From Candidatus Hydrogenedentota bacterium (GTDB lineage Bacteria > Hydrogenedentota > Hydrogenedentia > Hydrogenedentales > JAEUWI01), in assembly GCA_016791475.1 (NCBI GenBank), contig JAEUWI010000027.1, positions 1 to 64,000 of the forward strand: 64,000 nucleotides of DNA, given 5' to 3'. This document shows, piece after piece, positions 1-8,868 of the stretch. The position numbers were made by a program, and so were the translations under genes. Below the pieces are notes generated by a model that was not told the DNA's origin, did not search any database, and saw only the letters and a list, made by a program, of their open reading frames with translations. How positions within the stretch are numbered: position 1 is the first letter of the stretch; the number at the start of each line of letters is the position of its first letter.

Positions 1-104
1 ATGACAACGGTGGCGACACGAACGGCTCCGATGACACGGGCTCTGATGACAACGGTGGCGACACGAGCGGCTCCGATGACACGGGCTTTGATGACAACGG
101 TGGC
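1..104 (+). repeat. 45-bp tandem repeat inside the partial CDS
   Basis: Two complete units and the start of a third follow each other with a period of 45 bases (about 1-44, 45-89, 90-104). Copies differ at only a few positions (for example AACGGC against AGCGGC). The period is a multiple of three, so it is a coding repeat of 15 residues. It probably continues before the window. Confidence 0.75.
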
Positions 105-125
105 GACGACAACAGCAACAACTAA
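3..125 (+). CDS. C-terminal end of an Asp/Gly/Asn-rich repeat protein (partial)
   Basis: Only the last 40 codons are in the window, read in the frame beginning at base 3 and ending in TAA at 123-125. They encode a low-complexity acidic tail made of 15-residue units of the form DDNGGDTxGSDDTGx, the last unit running into Asn/Ser. Such Asp/Gly/Asn-rich tails are common on secreted or surface proteins and may bind calcium, but the functional domain lies upstream. The frame is chosen because the 45-base repeat keeps it open and acidic, while frame 1 gives a basic Thr/Arg-rich product. A terminator follows 50 bases later. Confidence 0.6.
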   Translation, partial: DNGGDTNGSDDTGSDDNGGDTSGSDDTGFDDNGGDDNSNN

Positions 126-175
126 GAAGACAGCTAATCTTCGGTAAGCGCATCGCACTGCGTACCGTAGTCCCG

Positions 176-214
176 GCGAGCCCTCTTGACCCCTGGAGGG
201 CTCGCGCCTTTTTT
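176..214 (+). terminator. Intrinsic terminator after the repeat protein
   Basis: Bases 176-185 (GCGAGCCCTC) pair perfectly with 196-205 (GAGGGCTCGC) around a 10-base loop, followed by six T at 209-214. It lies 50 bases after the stop of the partial upstream CDS. It is the only hairpin in the window with both a long GC stem and a clean T tract. Confidence 0.85.
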
Positions 215-215
215 G

Positions 216-245
216 TTGCCCCTTTGTCCGCCATTTGCTTAAATA
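216..245 (+). promoter_or_regulatory. Possible sigma-70-type promoter for the glycoside hydrolase-like gene
   Basis: TTGCCC at 216-221 and TAAATA at 240-245 are 18 bases apart. They lie just after the terminator and about 55 bases before the chosen ATG at 302. The hexamers are only moderate matches, so this is a candidate by position and spacing. Confidence 0.35.
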
Positions 246-301
246 GAGCGTTGCTGTGTATTCCACGCGTAGTGAGCGCCCCGCGGGCAAAGGGAGTATC
301 C

Positions 302-2707
302 ATGTACATTCGATTTTCGTGCCTCCAAGCGATTCTGGTTGTTACCCTCCTCATCGGTGTACCGGCGGCTCGGGCCGCCGAACCCCTTGACCTTTATCAT
401 GCCGTTGTCGTCACGCCTCCGGGGCTCACGGTGCCGGAGCGCCATGCCGTCGAGATGCTCGTGGACGAAGTGGCGGCCCGATCGCTGGCCCGTTGGACAG
501 TCCAGGAGGTCTGGCCGGCCGAAGACGTGCCCGTGGTCGCTGTTGGTCCCCAGTCCGTCGCCGCGGAATTCGGCGGTGATTGGGCCACCGGGCTCGGGGT
601 CGCCACACCCGATAAGCCTGAAGGTTTCCGGCTGAAGAGCGTGGAGGGGCGGGGCGCTGCGACCGTATTTGTGCTCGGGAACGATGCCCGCGGCGTGCTG
701 TTTGGTTGCGGTCGACTCCTCCGCGAACTGCGAATGACGCGCGAGGCGGTGGTGCTGGATGGCCCCATTGATTTGGAAACCGCCCCCGCCGTAGCGATGC
801 GGGGTCACCAGATGGGATTTCGGCCCAAGGTGAATTCCTACGATGGCTGGACGGTGCCCATGTGGGAGCAATATTTTCGCGACCTGATTGTTTTCGGTAC
901 CAACGCCGTTGAAGTCATGCCGCCCCGCACAGACGATGCGGATGAGAGTCCCCATTTCCCCCTGACCAAGATCGATATGATGGCGGAAGTATCCCAATTG
1001 GCAAAGGACTACGGCATCGAGTTCTGGATTTGGTACCCGGCCATGGACGAGGACTACACAAAGCCGGAGACGGTGGATCTCGCCCTCAAGGAATGGGGCG
1101 AAGTCTTTGCCCGCCTGCCCTATATCACCACGATTTTTGTTCCGGGGGGCGACCCGGGGCACACACCGCCTTCCGTGCTATTCAGTCTGCTCGAAAAGCA
1201 GACGGTCAACCTGAAAAAGTTCCATCCCGACGCGACCATGTGGATGTCACCCCAGAGCTTCGACGCCGAGGGTACGGAAGCGTTTTACGGCCTGATGGAA
1301 GCCGGACCGCGGTGGCTCAGTGGTATCGTGTACGGACCCCAGAATTTTCATGATCTTGCCACGCTTCGCCAGCGGGTGCCTGCCGACTATCCCATCCGGC
1401 ACTACCCGGACATCACCCATAGTATCGCGAGCCAGTATTCGGTGCCCCACTGGGACCCGGTCTACGGGCTTACGGAGAATCGCGAAGTTATCAACCCGCG
1501 CCCGACCCAGTTCGCCTCGGTGTTTCGTTTGACGAACGATCTCACCTCGGGATTTATCACCTATTCCGAAGGGTGCAATGATGACGCAAACAAGATCCTG
1601 TGGAGTGGGCTGGGGTGGAATCCGGACGAGGACGTGCTCGAAATTTTGCGGGACTATGCGCGTTACTTCATCGGGCCCGAACTGGAAGAGCCCTTTGCTC
1701 AGGGCCTGATGTCCCTCGAACGGAACTGGATAGGGCCACTCCTTACAAATTCGAGCGTGGAGACCACCTGGAAGCAGTTTGAGGAAATGCTCCGCGAGGC
1801 CAGTCCTCAGGTGAAGTTGAAGTGGCGATTCCAGCAGGCCATCTACCGGGCGAACTACGATGCTTATAACCGGCTGCGGCTGATTCACGAGACCGCACTC
1901 GAACGCCAGGCCATGGACGTCCTTCGCCAGGCGGATCGGCTGGGCGCCGAACTTGCCATGGACGAGGCGTCGGCGATCCTCGATCGGGCGCTGACCGAGC
2001 CCGTGGCCCAGGATGTGCGCGCGCGCGTGTTTGAGATGGCGGAGGCGCTGTATCAGAGCGTACGCATGCAGCTCAGTGTCCCCCGCTACCAGGCGATTGC
2101 CGTGCGGCGCGGCGCGAACCTCGATCTTATCGACTATCCGCTGAACAGCCGGGTATGGCTGAATGCCCGGTTTGATTCCATTCGAGCCATTGAGAGCGAG
2201 GGCGGGAAGCGCGATGCCCTTGCCGATATCGTGAATTGGGACAATCCCGGGCCCGGCGGCTACTACGACGACCTCGGCCAGCCGGGCGCCCAGCCCCACC
2301 TCGCGCCGGGCGTCGGCTGGGAAGGCGATCCGGAGCGGCGCGCCTCAGCCCACGATGCGATGCAGTCGGCCCCGGATTGGCGGATGAGCTGGGCGACCTA
2401 TGCGGAAACCCTGCGGGATCACCCCCTGCGTATGGAGTACACGGGCCTGGATCCGTCGGCGGAGTACGTGGTGAAGGCGACCTACACGGGAGACAATCTT
2501 AAGGCGCAATTGCGCCTGACGGCCGACGGGACCCACACGATCCATGACTACATGGCCAAGCCCATGCCGATCGCGCCCGTACAGTTCGATGTGCCGGTGG
2601 CGGCCACGGCGGATGGCGCGCTCGTACTGGAGTGGAACCTTACCCCGGGTGCGGGTGGCGCGGGCCGGGGCTGTCAGGTGGCGGAGGTGTGGCTGATGCG
2701 GAAATAA
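302..2707 (+). CDS. Secreted glycoside hydrolase-like protein (GH20b/GH67-N-type domain plus barrel)
   Basis: An 801-residue exported protein. The start at 302 is preferred over the upstream start at 224 because a typical signal peptide (MYIRF... ending in AARAA) begins there, with GGGAG just upstream. Residues about 25-150 look like the small alpha/beta domain that precedes the catalytic barrel in GH20, GH67 and GH84-type enzymes, ending in the usual 'GVLFGCGRLLREL' helix. Residues about 165-480 look like a TIM barrel (MRGHQMGFRP, 'FGTNAVEVMPP', 'GIEFWIWYP', 'TIFVPGGDPGH'). The C-terminus is helical and then beta-rich. By fold similarity it probably cleaves a uronic-acid or hexosamine-containing glycan outside the cytoplasm. 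Catalytic residues and substrate cannot be fixed by eye. Confidence 0.7.
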   Translation: MYIRFSCLQAILVVTLLIGVPAARAAEPLDLYHAVVVTPPGLTVPERHAVEMLVDEVAARSLARWTVQEVWPAEDVPVVAVGPQSVAAEFGGDWATGLGVATPDKPEGFRLKSVEGRGAATVFVLGNDARGVLFGCGRLLRELRMTREAVVLDGPIDLETAPAVAMRGHQMGFRPKVNSYDGWTVPMWEQYFRDLIVFGTNAVEVMPPRTDDADESPHFPLTKIDMMAEVSQLAKDYGIEFWIWYPAMDEDYTKPETVDLALKEWGEVFARLPYITTIFVPGGDPGHTPPSVLFSLLEKQTVNLKKFHPDATMWMSPQSFDAEGTEAFYGLMEAGPRWLSGIVYGPQNFHDLATLRQRVPADYPIRHYPDITHSIASQYSVPHWDPVYGLTENREVINPRPTQFASVFRLTNDLTSGFITYSEGCNDDANKILWSGLGWNPDEDVLEILRDYARYFIGPELEEPFAQGLMSLERNWIGPLLTNSSVETTWKQFEEMLREASPQVKLKWRFQQAIYRANYDAYNRLRLIHETALERQAMDVLRQADRLGAELAMDEASAILDRALTEPVAQDVRARVFEMAEALYQSVRMQLSVPRYQAIAVRRGANLDLIDYPLNSRVWLNARFDSIRAIESEGGKRDALADIVNWDNPGPGGYYDDLGQPGAQPHLAPGVGWEGDPERRASAHDAMQSAPDWRMSWATYAETLRDHPLRMEYTGLDPSAEYVVKATYTGDNLKAQLRLTADGTHTIHDYMAKPMPIAPVQFDVPVAATADGALVLEWNLTPGAGGAGRGCQVAEVWLMRK

Positions 2708-2721
2708 CTTCGACCGAAGAG

Positions 2722-2754
2722 ATAAGCGCAACGAAGGTTCTTCGTTGCGCTTAT
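2722..2754. terminator. Perfect inverted repeat between convergent genes
   Basis: Fourteen bases at 2722-2735 (ATAAGCGCAACGAA) are the exact reverse complement of 2741-2754, with a 5-base loop. The hairpin lies between the stop of the glycoside hydrolase-like gene and the converging WecA/MraY-like gene, overlapping the latter's stop codon. Placement suggests a bidirectional terminator, although neither strand has a T tract after the stem. Confidence 0.6.
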
Positions 2755-4286
2755 TCCGACTCCGCCAGAATATGCTCGGTATCGGGCACCTTTCTGGGGG
2801 CCGGTCTGACCGCCCGATCAAGCATGAGCTGGTCGAAGATACCAGCCAGGCACGCATTCACATCCTGGCGGCGATTCTCGTCGGGCGTGTGCTCGTAGGA
2901 GAAGAAGATGAATATGTTCTGGTCGTCGGACGATTTGACGCGGAGGCGTTCAGGGGCCGGTTCACCGTCGGCATGGGCCGCGTCCGTCGAAGACATGATT
3001 ACGGCGCCGCTGTCCAACTGAAGCTCGAGATGGGCAAGCCCGAGTTCGTGCCGGCACAAAGTTAACAACACCTCAATTTTGGCCGCTCGCCCGCTGCTGT
3101 TGAGGCAAAGGTTGGCATAGTGCGCGAGCGCGTGGTAGGCGCGATTGCGCTTGCGGCGCTCGATGATGCGGCGGAAGGTGGTGGGCCGGAGGTAGCCCGC
3201 GAGCCAGGCGATGGAGACGAGTGTGCTCCCGAAGAGGACGTAGGGCGTGAACGCCCAGGGGGAATTTTCGGGGACAACGGCGGCGAGGACGGCGGCGGTG
3301 GCGAGGAGCACGGCGACGCCATAGAGGGTAAGCACGACTCGCGGCTGGGAGTAGCCCTTGCTTAAGAGGCGGTGGTGGGTGTGGTGGTTATCGCCCATGA
3401 AGACGGGCACGCCCCGGAGGTAGCGGCGCACGATGGAGATGAGGGTTTCAAAGATCGGGAAGCTGAGGGCCAGCATGGGTGTGAAGAGGATAACGGCGGC
3501 TTCGTATTTCTGGGACCCGACGAGGGACATGGCCGCGAGCATGTAGCCGAGGAACATGCTGCCGGTGTCGCCCAGAAAGATGCGCGCCGGGGGGAAATTA
3601 TAGAACAAGAAGCCGAGGAGACCGCCGGCCATGGCCGCTCCAGCGAAGGTTACGAAGGCGTTTTGCTGGATCAGGCCCAGAACAACGAGGGCGGAAACGC
3701 CGACGAACGCAATGCCGGAGGCGAGTCCGTCCACGCCATCGATGAGATTGAAGGCGTTAATCAGTCCCACGACCCAGAACACGGTGAAGACGGAGCCGAC
3801 GAAAACGCCGAGATCGATGGTGCCGACGAAGGGAAGACCCAGGGTGGTGATGCTGAATCCGCCGAGACAGAGAAAGGTCGCCACGGCAATCTGGCCGAGG
3901 AGCTTGTAGCGCGCCTTCATCCCCTTGGTGTCGTCCACGATGCCCAGAACGATGATGCCCATGCCGCCCAGGGCCAACATGAGGAAATCGGAGCGGCTTT
4001 GGGAAAAGGACATGAACAGGCCCCAGTGATCGGGGAAACGATCCTGAACCACGGGCCAATAGCGGAGAATCAGGCTTCCGGACAGCGACGAGCCGAATCC
4101 GAGGCCGATGAGGGGTATGGCAATGCCGAGCCCGCCGAGGAGGGGCATCTGGCCCTGAAAAACCTTGCGGTAGCCCCCGCGATCAACGGCTCCGATCCAC
4201 TGGGCGAAGCGCATGACGCCGGGTACCAGCATCACGGTACTGATCAAACACCCCGCAAAAAGCGCGCCGATGATCTGTGTCAACAT
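2751..4286 (-). CDS. WecA/TagO-type polyprenyl-phosphate N-acetylhexosamine-1-phosphate transferase with C-terminal extension
   Basis: A 511-residue multispanning member of the MraY/WecA family, which starts glycan assembly by moving a sugar-1-phosphate from a UDP-sugar to undecaprenyl phosphate at the inner membrane. Family motifs are in order: RKVFQGQMPLLGG (40-52), the DD pair 118-119, NAFNLIDGVDGL (177-188), FLGDTGS with D240, and DNHHTHHR (299-306). Residues 371-511 form an unusual soluble tail after the last helix, about 140 residues beyond usual family length. The start at 4286 is chosen because a good promoter would place the transcript start near 4350, leaving no leader for the ATG at 4349. 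The adjacent divergent Wzz-like gene fits a polysaccharide locus. Confidence 0.88.
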   Translation of the reverse strand: MLTQIIGALFAGCLISTVMLVPGVMRFAQWIGAVDRGGYRKVFQGQMPLLGGLGIAIPLIGLGFGSSLSGSLILRYWPVVQDRFPDHWGLFMSFSQSRSDFLMLALGGMGIIVLGIVDDTKGMKARYKLLGQIAVATFLCLGGFSITTLGLPFVGTIDLGVFVGSVFTVFWVVGLINAFNLIDGVDGLASGIAFVGVSALVVLGLIQQNAFVTFAGAAMAGGLLGFLFYNFPPARIFLGDTGSMFLGYMLAAMSLVGSQKYEAAVILFTPMLALSFPIFETLISIVRRYLRGVPVFMGDNHHTHHRLLSKGYSQPRVVLTLYGVAVLLATAAVLAAVVPENSPWAFTPYVLFGSTLVSIAWLAGYLRPTTFRRIIERRKRNRAYHALAHYANLCLNSSGRAAKIEVLLTLCRHELGLAHLELQLDSGAVIMSSTDAAHADGEPAPERLRVKSSDDQNIFIFFSYEHTPDENRRQDVNACLAGIFDQLMLDRAVRPAPRKVPDTEHILAESE

Positions 4287-4358
4287 TGTAGAACTCAAGA
4301 ATATTGCCCTTCTTGCACAGATGAACGTCACCCGGCGGCACTTCGCCATGCCACGAAG

Positions 4359-4388
4359 AGTATAAACGGCGGGTGCTTAAGGGTTCAA
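4359..4388 (-). promoter_or_regulatory. Sigma-70-type promoter for the WecA-like gene
   Basis: Read on the minus strand, TTGAAC (4388-4383) and TATACT (4364-4359) are separated by 18 bases. Both are five- or six-of-six type matches to the consensus. It lies in the divergent gap and predicts a leader of about 60 bases before the ATG at 4286. Confidence 0.65.
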
Positions 4389-4606
4389 TCGGATGGTCGG
4401 CTTGGAAGTGGCGCGACGGAACGTGATAGAATTTCGCGGTTTCCACTATCCGTATTGGCCTCAAGGCTTTGCCCCGCCCACCAGGCGGATGCTGTGGCCG
4501 TCAACGGGGGCTACGAACCAGCATCCACCACCGGGATTCGACCGCATCATTGGCTCCGGCCCATGCGGGCCAATATTTTGTCCAGCGGGAGGAGCGGGAA
4601 AGAAGC

Positions 4607-6460
4607 ATGAAAGATAAGCACCATACCGAGGTGAGCACCGACGAACTCGACTTGCTGGAACTGCTTCGCGAAGTCTATCGCCGCAAGTGGATTATTATCG
4701 CGGTGGCCGTGCTGGCCGGGAGCCTTTCGGCCCTGATCGGCTATACTCAGCCGGATGTATACGAGGCATCGGCCGCGCTGATGATCCGCGAGCCTGAATC
4801 GGCCATCGATCAAGACCTGTCGGAAGAGGGGGCGCGGGAAGACACCCCCATACTCTCCGTGGAAACCCTTCAATTGCTCACCGACTCCACGTCGACCATG
4901 CGCGAGTTGTTCGACGCCCTCTGGGACCAGAAGAAGCTGCAAAAGTGGCAGGGCGGCACCCCTGATCGGGACATCGTGTTTCGCGGGTTTCAAAATTCCC
5001 TGTTTACGGAGGTTAAGCGCCAGCAGACCCGCCGAAGCGGCACTTCCGTGGAACTGCTTCCCATTCTCGTGCTTCGCGCACGGGCCGAGAATCCCAACGA
5101 CGCCCAGGTCATTGCCAACGAGTGGGCAAAGATTGTGGAAGCGAAGAGCAAGCAGTTGTACACCCAGGGTGTCACGGCCGTAGACGATTTCATCGGAGAC
5201 ATGTATAAGCAGAGCAACGAAACGCTGGCCCGCTTGGAAGATGAGCTGGCGAAGAAGACGCTCGAGGCGAACGTGGCCCTGAAAACTGCGCAGCGGGAAA
5301 CGCTCGCCCTCAAGATTTCCGAAATGGAGGGGGTTGTGCTGGACCTCGATATCGAGATCGCCGTGAACGCGATTGAGATACGGGAAGGGCGCCGTCGCAT
5401 CCTCGAACAGGAGCATGCCGGGGAGTGGATCGGCACGGTGGCGGAGTCTTCTTCCATCCAGAACCAGCCCTATCCCTTTCCAACGGACAATCTCTCCGAT
5501 CGCGCCAAGCGGGTGCTGGCGCTCGTTAGCCAGAAGGTGGCGCAGACGACCGCGCTAAGGGACTACCGGCTGGAGCAGAATCTTCTCGGCAAGGAGGCGA
5601 AACTGGCCCATTACCAGCTTGATATCGTGCGAATACTTGCCGATAAGGCCAAGGCGGAAGACGATTTGCCTTCGGTGCAGGATTCCCTGGCGGCGCTGCA
5701 GAAGGAACTTGAAGGGTTGCCGGAGACTATGGTGCTCGATAAGGCGATCACCGACGATGCCCTCTGGGATGCGGCGGTCAACAATCCCGACTCTGAGATT
5801 AGCTCCCTGGGATCGCTGAAGTCTGAAATGGTCAATCCGGTCTACATGTCCACCCGTGAACTGGCGATTTCCACCGCGTCCAAAATCGAAACGATTCGGA
5901 GCAGCGTGTCGCAGTTGACAAGAACGGCCGAAAATGTCACCGCTCAGATCGAGGCGCTGGACGCCGAAATTGGGGCGATAAAGCAGGAAGTCACCCGCCG
6001 GGAAAATGCCCTGAAGGATACGGATACCAATCTGACATTGCTTCGCGAGGACTATCTCGCGGAAATAAAGCGAGTGGAAGAATTTGAGGCCGACAATCTG
6101 CGCAAAGTGGAAGAAAAGAAAACTCGCGAGGAACGGTTGGCGGCCTTTGAGGCGGATGCCACCACTTTGGAGTCCGAGTTGGCGCTGGCAAAGCTCGACT
6201 TGGATGCGCTGTCCCGCGAAGTTGAGAAGACCAAAAATGTTCGCACCGCTATCGCCGCGAAAGCCGAAACCGCCGCGCTGCTTCAGGTCACGGCCGAGAA
6301 CGCCTCCCGCACTGGAACGACTATCCTTTACGAAGCAGAGGCCGACCTAAACAGTCTGGCCATGGGCGGAAGCAAAATCGTGCTCGGGACCACGTTGATG
6401 GCCGTGGTGTTGGCTTGTGTGGCCGTGGCGGGAATTGCGGTATTGCGCCCCAAGTCTTGA
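4607..6460 (+). CDS. Wzz/GumC-like chain-length determinant, coiled-coil, no kinase domain
   Basis: A 617-residue inner-membrane protein of the polysaccharide co-polymerase type, which sets chain length or links polymerisation to export. An N-terminal Wzz-like segment (ELDLLELLREVYRRKW) runs into a transmembrane helix at about 24-45. A periplasmic region with long Glu/Lys/Ala-rich coiled coils (about 210-290 and 430-570) follows, then a second helix (about 588-612) and a short basic end. No Walker motifs or Tyr-rich tail are present, so it is not a fused BY-kinase. The start at 4607 is supported by GGGAGGAG at 4588-4595 and by the family N-terminus; the open frame reaches back to 4469 without coding character. 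A weak promoter-like pair (TTGGAA 4402, TAGAAT 4427) lies upstream. Confidence 0.83.
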   Translation: MKDKHHTEVSTDELDLLELLREVYRRKWIIIAVAVLAGSLSALIGYTQPDVYEASAALMIREPESAIDQDLSEEGAREDTPILSVETLQLLTDSTSTMRELFDALWDQKKLQKWQGGTPDRDIVFRGFQNSLFTEVKRQQTRRSGTSVELLPILVLRARAENPNDAQVIANEWAKIVEAKSKQLYTQGVTAVDDFIGDMYKQSNETLARLEDELAKKTLEANVALKTAQRETLALKISEMEGVVLDLDIEIAVNAIEIREGRRRILEQEHAGEWIGTVAESSSIQNQPYPFPTDNLSDRAKRVLALVSQKVAQTTALRDYRLEQNLLGKEAKLAHYQLDIVRILADKAKAEDDLPSVQDSLAALQKELEGLPETMVLDKAITDDALWDAAVNNPDSEISSLGSLKSEMVNPVYMSTRELAISTASKIETIRSSVSQLTRTAENVTAQIEALDAEIGAIKQEVTRRENALKDTDTNLTLLREDYLAEIKRVEEFEADNLRKVEEKKTREERLAAFEADATTLESELALAKLDLDALSREVEKTKNVRTAIAAKAETAALLQVTAENASRTGTTILYEAEADLNSLAMGGSKIVLGTTLMAVVLACVAVAGIAVLRPKS

Positions 6461-6508
6461 ACAGGCTAGTTGCCTCCTGATTATTTCTCGGGCGCTGCGG
6501 TCCCCGAA

Positions 6509-6538
6509 TTGTCCGCGTGGGCGCGGATCATGTATGCT
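6509..6538 (+). promoter_or_regulatory. Possible promoter for the lipoprotein gene
   Basis: TTGTCC at 6509-6514 and TATGCT at 6533-6538 are 18 bases apart, about 85 bases before the lipoprotein ATG. It is a moderate match in the 164-base gap after the Wzz-like gene. Confidence 0.35.
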
Positions 6539-6624
6539 TGCGGGCAGACTTCACGCGGCGCAGGCGTCCCTTTTGACCCAGCGAGCTTTTTGATACAGTT
6601 CGCAGCAATCACAGGATCTACATC

Positions 6625-7401
6625 ATGATATCGAAGCATTTTTTTCCCTTCCGCAGCCTGATTTTATGCCCCGGTGCCCTCATGTGCGCTGCCATCGTTC
6701 TTGCGGGATGTGGTGCCAAGACGGGCGAGCCCACCCCGGCTACCCCGGAGGTCAAAACATCGGCCTCCGTCGCCGAAAAGCCCGCTGCGGATTTCTCCGC
6801 GACGCTGGCAAAAGTTGCCGCCTCAGAGGACATGTTTTCGTGGTATGCCGTACGCCAGGAGTATCTTGCCGGCACCGAGCGAAGCCCCGAAGTGGATGGC
6901 GCGCTTTCCGCGAAAGAGACCGAGCTGTTGGCCAAGGTTCCGGTCCGCCCGATCAACGACGCTCTTGATCTGGTGGCCTTCAACTGGAAACTCGACGGTA
7001 CCGCATCGGCGGAGGGCCAAAAGGAGAACTTTTCCTTCAAATGGCTCTTCAAGAAGAAGCAGGCTATTCAGTTTCCTGCGGGAGAAGACGTGCAGTTGAT
7101 ACTGCGCGGCTGGCCGGACAAGGCGCACCAACACTACTTGGAGGGGGTGGGCCAGGCCGACAACAAGTACTTCGAGCTCAGCTATGGACTGAAACCCAAG
7201 CTTGCCGAGTGGAACGTTGGGGATTACCAGTTAGTGGAGCAGAAAACTTACACCAAGCTGCCGAATGTTCCCTACCGAGTGCACACCTTTTTTTCCCAGC
7301 TGAAGAAGAATGACGAAGGGAAGTGGGGCTACGTGGGCCCCTTCGGGCAGCGCCCCGACTTGGGTTGGTTTGCCGATCTGGGCGCCACTCCGGCGCCATA
7401 A
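6625..7401 (+). CDS. Hypothetical lipoprotein in the polysaccharide locus
   Basis: A 258-residue protein with a lipoprotein signal peptide: basic N-terminus, hydrophobic stretch and lipobox LAGC with Cys29. The mature protein begins with a Pro/Thr/Ala-rich linker and continues as a mixed alpha/beta domain with alternating charged and aromatic residues (for example 'FNWKLDGTASAEG', 'VQLILRGWPDKAHQHY'). I recognise no family. It sits between the Wzz-like gene and the nucleotide-sugar dehydrogenase on the same strand, so an envelope role linked to polysaccharide production is possible, by context only. A 103-base gap before the next gene suggests the main operon may start afterwards. Confidence 0.75.
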   Translation: MISKHFFPFRSLILCPGALMCAAIVLAGCGAKTGEPTPATPEVKTSASVAEKPAADFSATLAKVAASEDMFSWYAVRQEYLAGTERSPEVDGALSAKETELLAKVPVRPINDALDLVAFNWKLDGTASAEGQKENFSFKWLFKKKQAIQFPAGEDVQLILRGWPDKAHQHYLEGVGQADNKYFELSYGLKPKLAEWNVGDYQLVEQKTYTKLPNVPYRVHTFFSQLKKNDEGKWGYVGPFGQRPDLGWFADLGATPAP

Positions 7402-7504
7402 GCAGATATAACGTTCGATAAGACAGATAATCGCTAATTCCCCGGTGGTTGAGCACAACGTCCACCATGGTATGCGTCCCGAACCCGCAAGGAATGATTG
7501 ACTG

Positions 7505-8827
7505 ATGTACCAGGAACTCCTGAGCAAGATAAACGACCAGACCGCGCGCATAGGGGTGATTGGTCTTGGCTATGTGGGGCTTCCCCTGATCCGCGCCTTT
7601 ATCCGGGCGGAGTTCAACGTCATTGGCTACGACGTGGACCAGAGCAAAGTGGACGCCCTGCAGGCTGGGAAAAGTTATATCAATCATATCCCTTCCGAGT
7701 GGCTTCAGGAATGGTCGAAGTCAGGCAAGTTCACGGCGACATCCGATATGTCTCGACTGGGCGAGGCGGATGTGCTCGTCATTTGCGTGCCCACGCCACT
7801 GGGGAAGAGCCGGGAGCCCGACCTGTCGTACGTGGAGTCGACAACGACCTCCATTGCCCGGACCTTACGCGCGGGCCAACTCGTGATCCTCGAAAGCACG
7901 ACCTATCCCGGCACCACCCGGGACGTCATGCTGCCGATTCTGGCAGCATGCGGGTTGAAGGTGGGCCAGGATTTCTTCCTTGCGTACAGTCCAGAGCGCG
8001 AGGATCCAGGCAATCCCGATTTCCGCGCAGATGGCATTCCCAAGCTAGTGGGCGGTCTGGACGATGCTTCGGCCGATTTGGCGGTGGCGTTGTACAGTCA
8101 GGCGATTGTGAAGATCATCCGCGTGTCTTCCTGTGAGGTCGCGGAGGCGGCAAAGATTGTGGAGAATACCTACCGCGCCGTAAACATCGCCATGGTAAAT
8201 GAGCTCAAGGTCGTGTTTAACCGCCTCGGCATCGATGTGTGGGAAGTTATTGATGCGGCGAAGACGAAGCCCTTCGGATTTCAGGCCTTCTATCCCGGGC
8301 CGGGCCTGGGCGGTCACTGTATTCCAATCGATCCGTTCTATCTCACTTGGATAGCCCGGCGGGCGGGTCTCACCACGCGCTTCATCGAACTGGCTGGTGA
8401 AATCAACACGAGTATGCCGAACTACGTGGTGAACCGCCTTGCCGATGCGCTTAACGATTGCGGCAAGCCGATCCGCGGCAGCAAGATTTGCGTACTCGGT
8501 GCGGCCTACAAAAAAGACGTGGATGATGCGCGAGAAAGCCCATCTTTCGATTTGATGAATCGTCTGATCCGAAAGGGTGCGTCGGTCACGTACAACGACC
8601 CACACATCCCGGTACTTCAAGCGACCCGTCACTGGCCTAATTTACCTGGAATGGTAAGCCAGGAGTTGACGCCGGAGTTTCTGGCCTCACAGGACTGCAT
8701 GCTGATCGTCACCGATCACAGCTTCTACGACTTCCGGTTCATTCTGGAACATTCCCAGCTTGTCGTCGATACGCGCAACGCGCTAAGAACAATACCCGAT
8801 CCCCAGGGTAAAGTGCGCAAGGCCTGA
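7505..8827 (+). CDS. UDP-N-acetylhexosamine/UDP-glucose 6-dehydrogenase family protein
   Basis: A 440-residue cytoplasmic enzyme of the nucleotide-sugar dehydrogenase family, which oxidises C6 of a UDP-sugar twice with NAD+ to give a uronic acid. The Rossmann motif GLGYVG lies at residues 20-25. The middle segment has PTPLGKSREPDLSYV and ESTTYPGTT, and the catalytic Cys272 sits in GPGLGGHCIPIDP. The last domain carries 'VLGAAYKKDVDDARESPS'. These features match the WbpA/WecC/TviB branch, acting on UDP-GlcNAc or UDP-ManNAc, better than UDP-glucose dehydrogenases. It supplies an acidic sugar for the polymer made by the following genes. AAGGA at 7489-7493 supports the start. Confidence 0.9.
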   Translation: MYQELLSKINDQTARIGVIGLGYVGLPLIRAFIRAEFNVIGYDVDQSKVDALQAGKSYINHIPSEWLQEWSKSGKFTATSDMSRLGEADVLVICVPTPLGKSREPDLSYVESTTTSIARTLRAGQLVILESTTYPGTTRDVMLPILAACGLKVGQDFFLAYSPEREDPGNPDFRADGIPKLVGGLDDASADLAVALYSQAIVKIIRVSSCEVAEAAKIVENTYRAVNIAMVNELKVVFNRLGIDVWEVIDAAKTKPFGFQAFYPGPGLGGHCIPIDPFYLTWIARRAGLTTRFIELAGEINTSMPNYVVNRLADALNDCGKPIRGSKICVLGAAYKKDVDDARESPSFDLMNRLIRKGASVTYNDPHIPVLQATRHWPNLPGMVSQELTPEFLASQDCMLIVTDHSFYDFRFILEHSQLVVDTRNALRTIPDPQGKVRKA

Positions 8828-8868
8828 TGGTCCCCTGTGCCCCGCGCCGGTACCTTGAACGGAGACTC

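Noticed and set aside
1-104. Possible CRISPR or direct-repeat array
   Set aside because: The 45-base units follow each other without spacers and keep one reading frame, so they are coding repeats.
3372-4610. A 412-codon plus-strand open frame rich in Glu, Gly and His
   Set aside because: It is the complement of the WecA-like membrane gene. Its composition is that expected opposite hydrophobic codons.
4607-6460. Wzz-like protein as a fused tyrosine kinase (Wzc/BY-kinase)
   Set aside because: The protein ends 30 residues after its second membrane helix with no Walker motifs or Tyr cluster.
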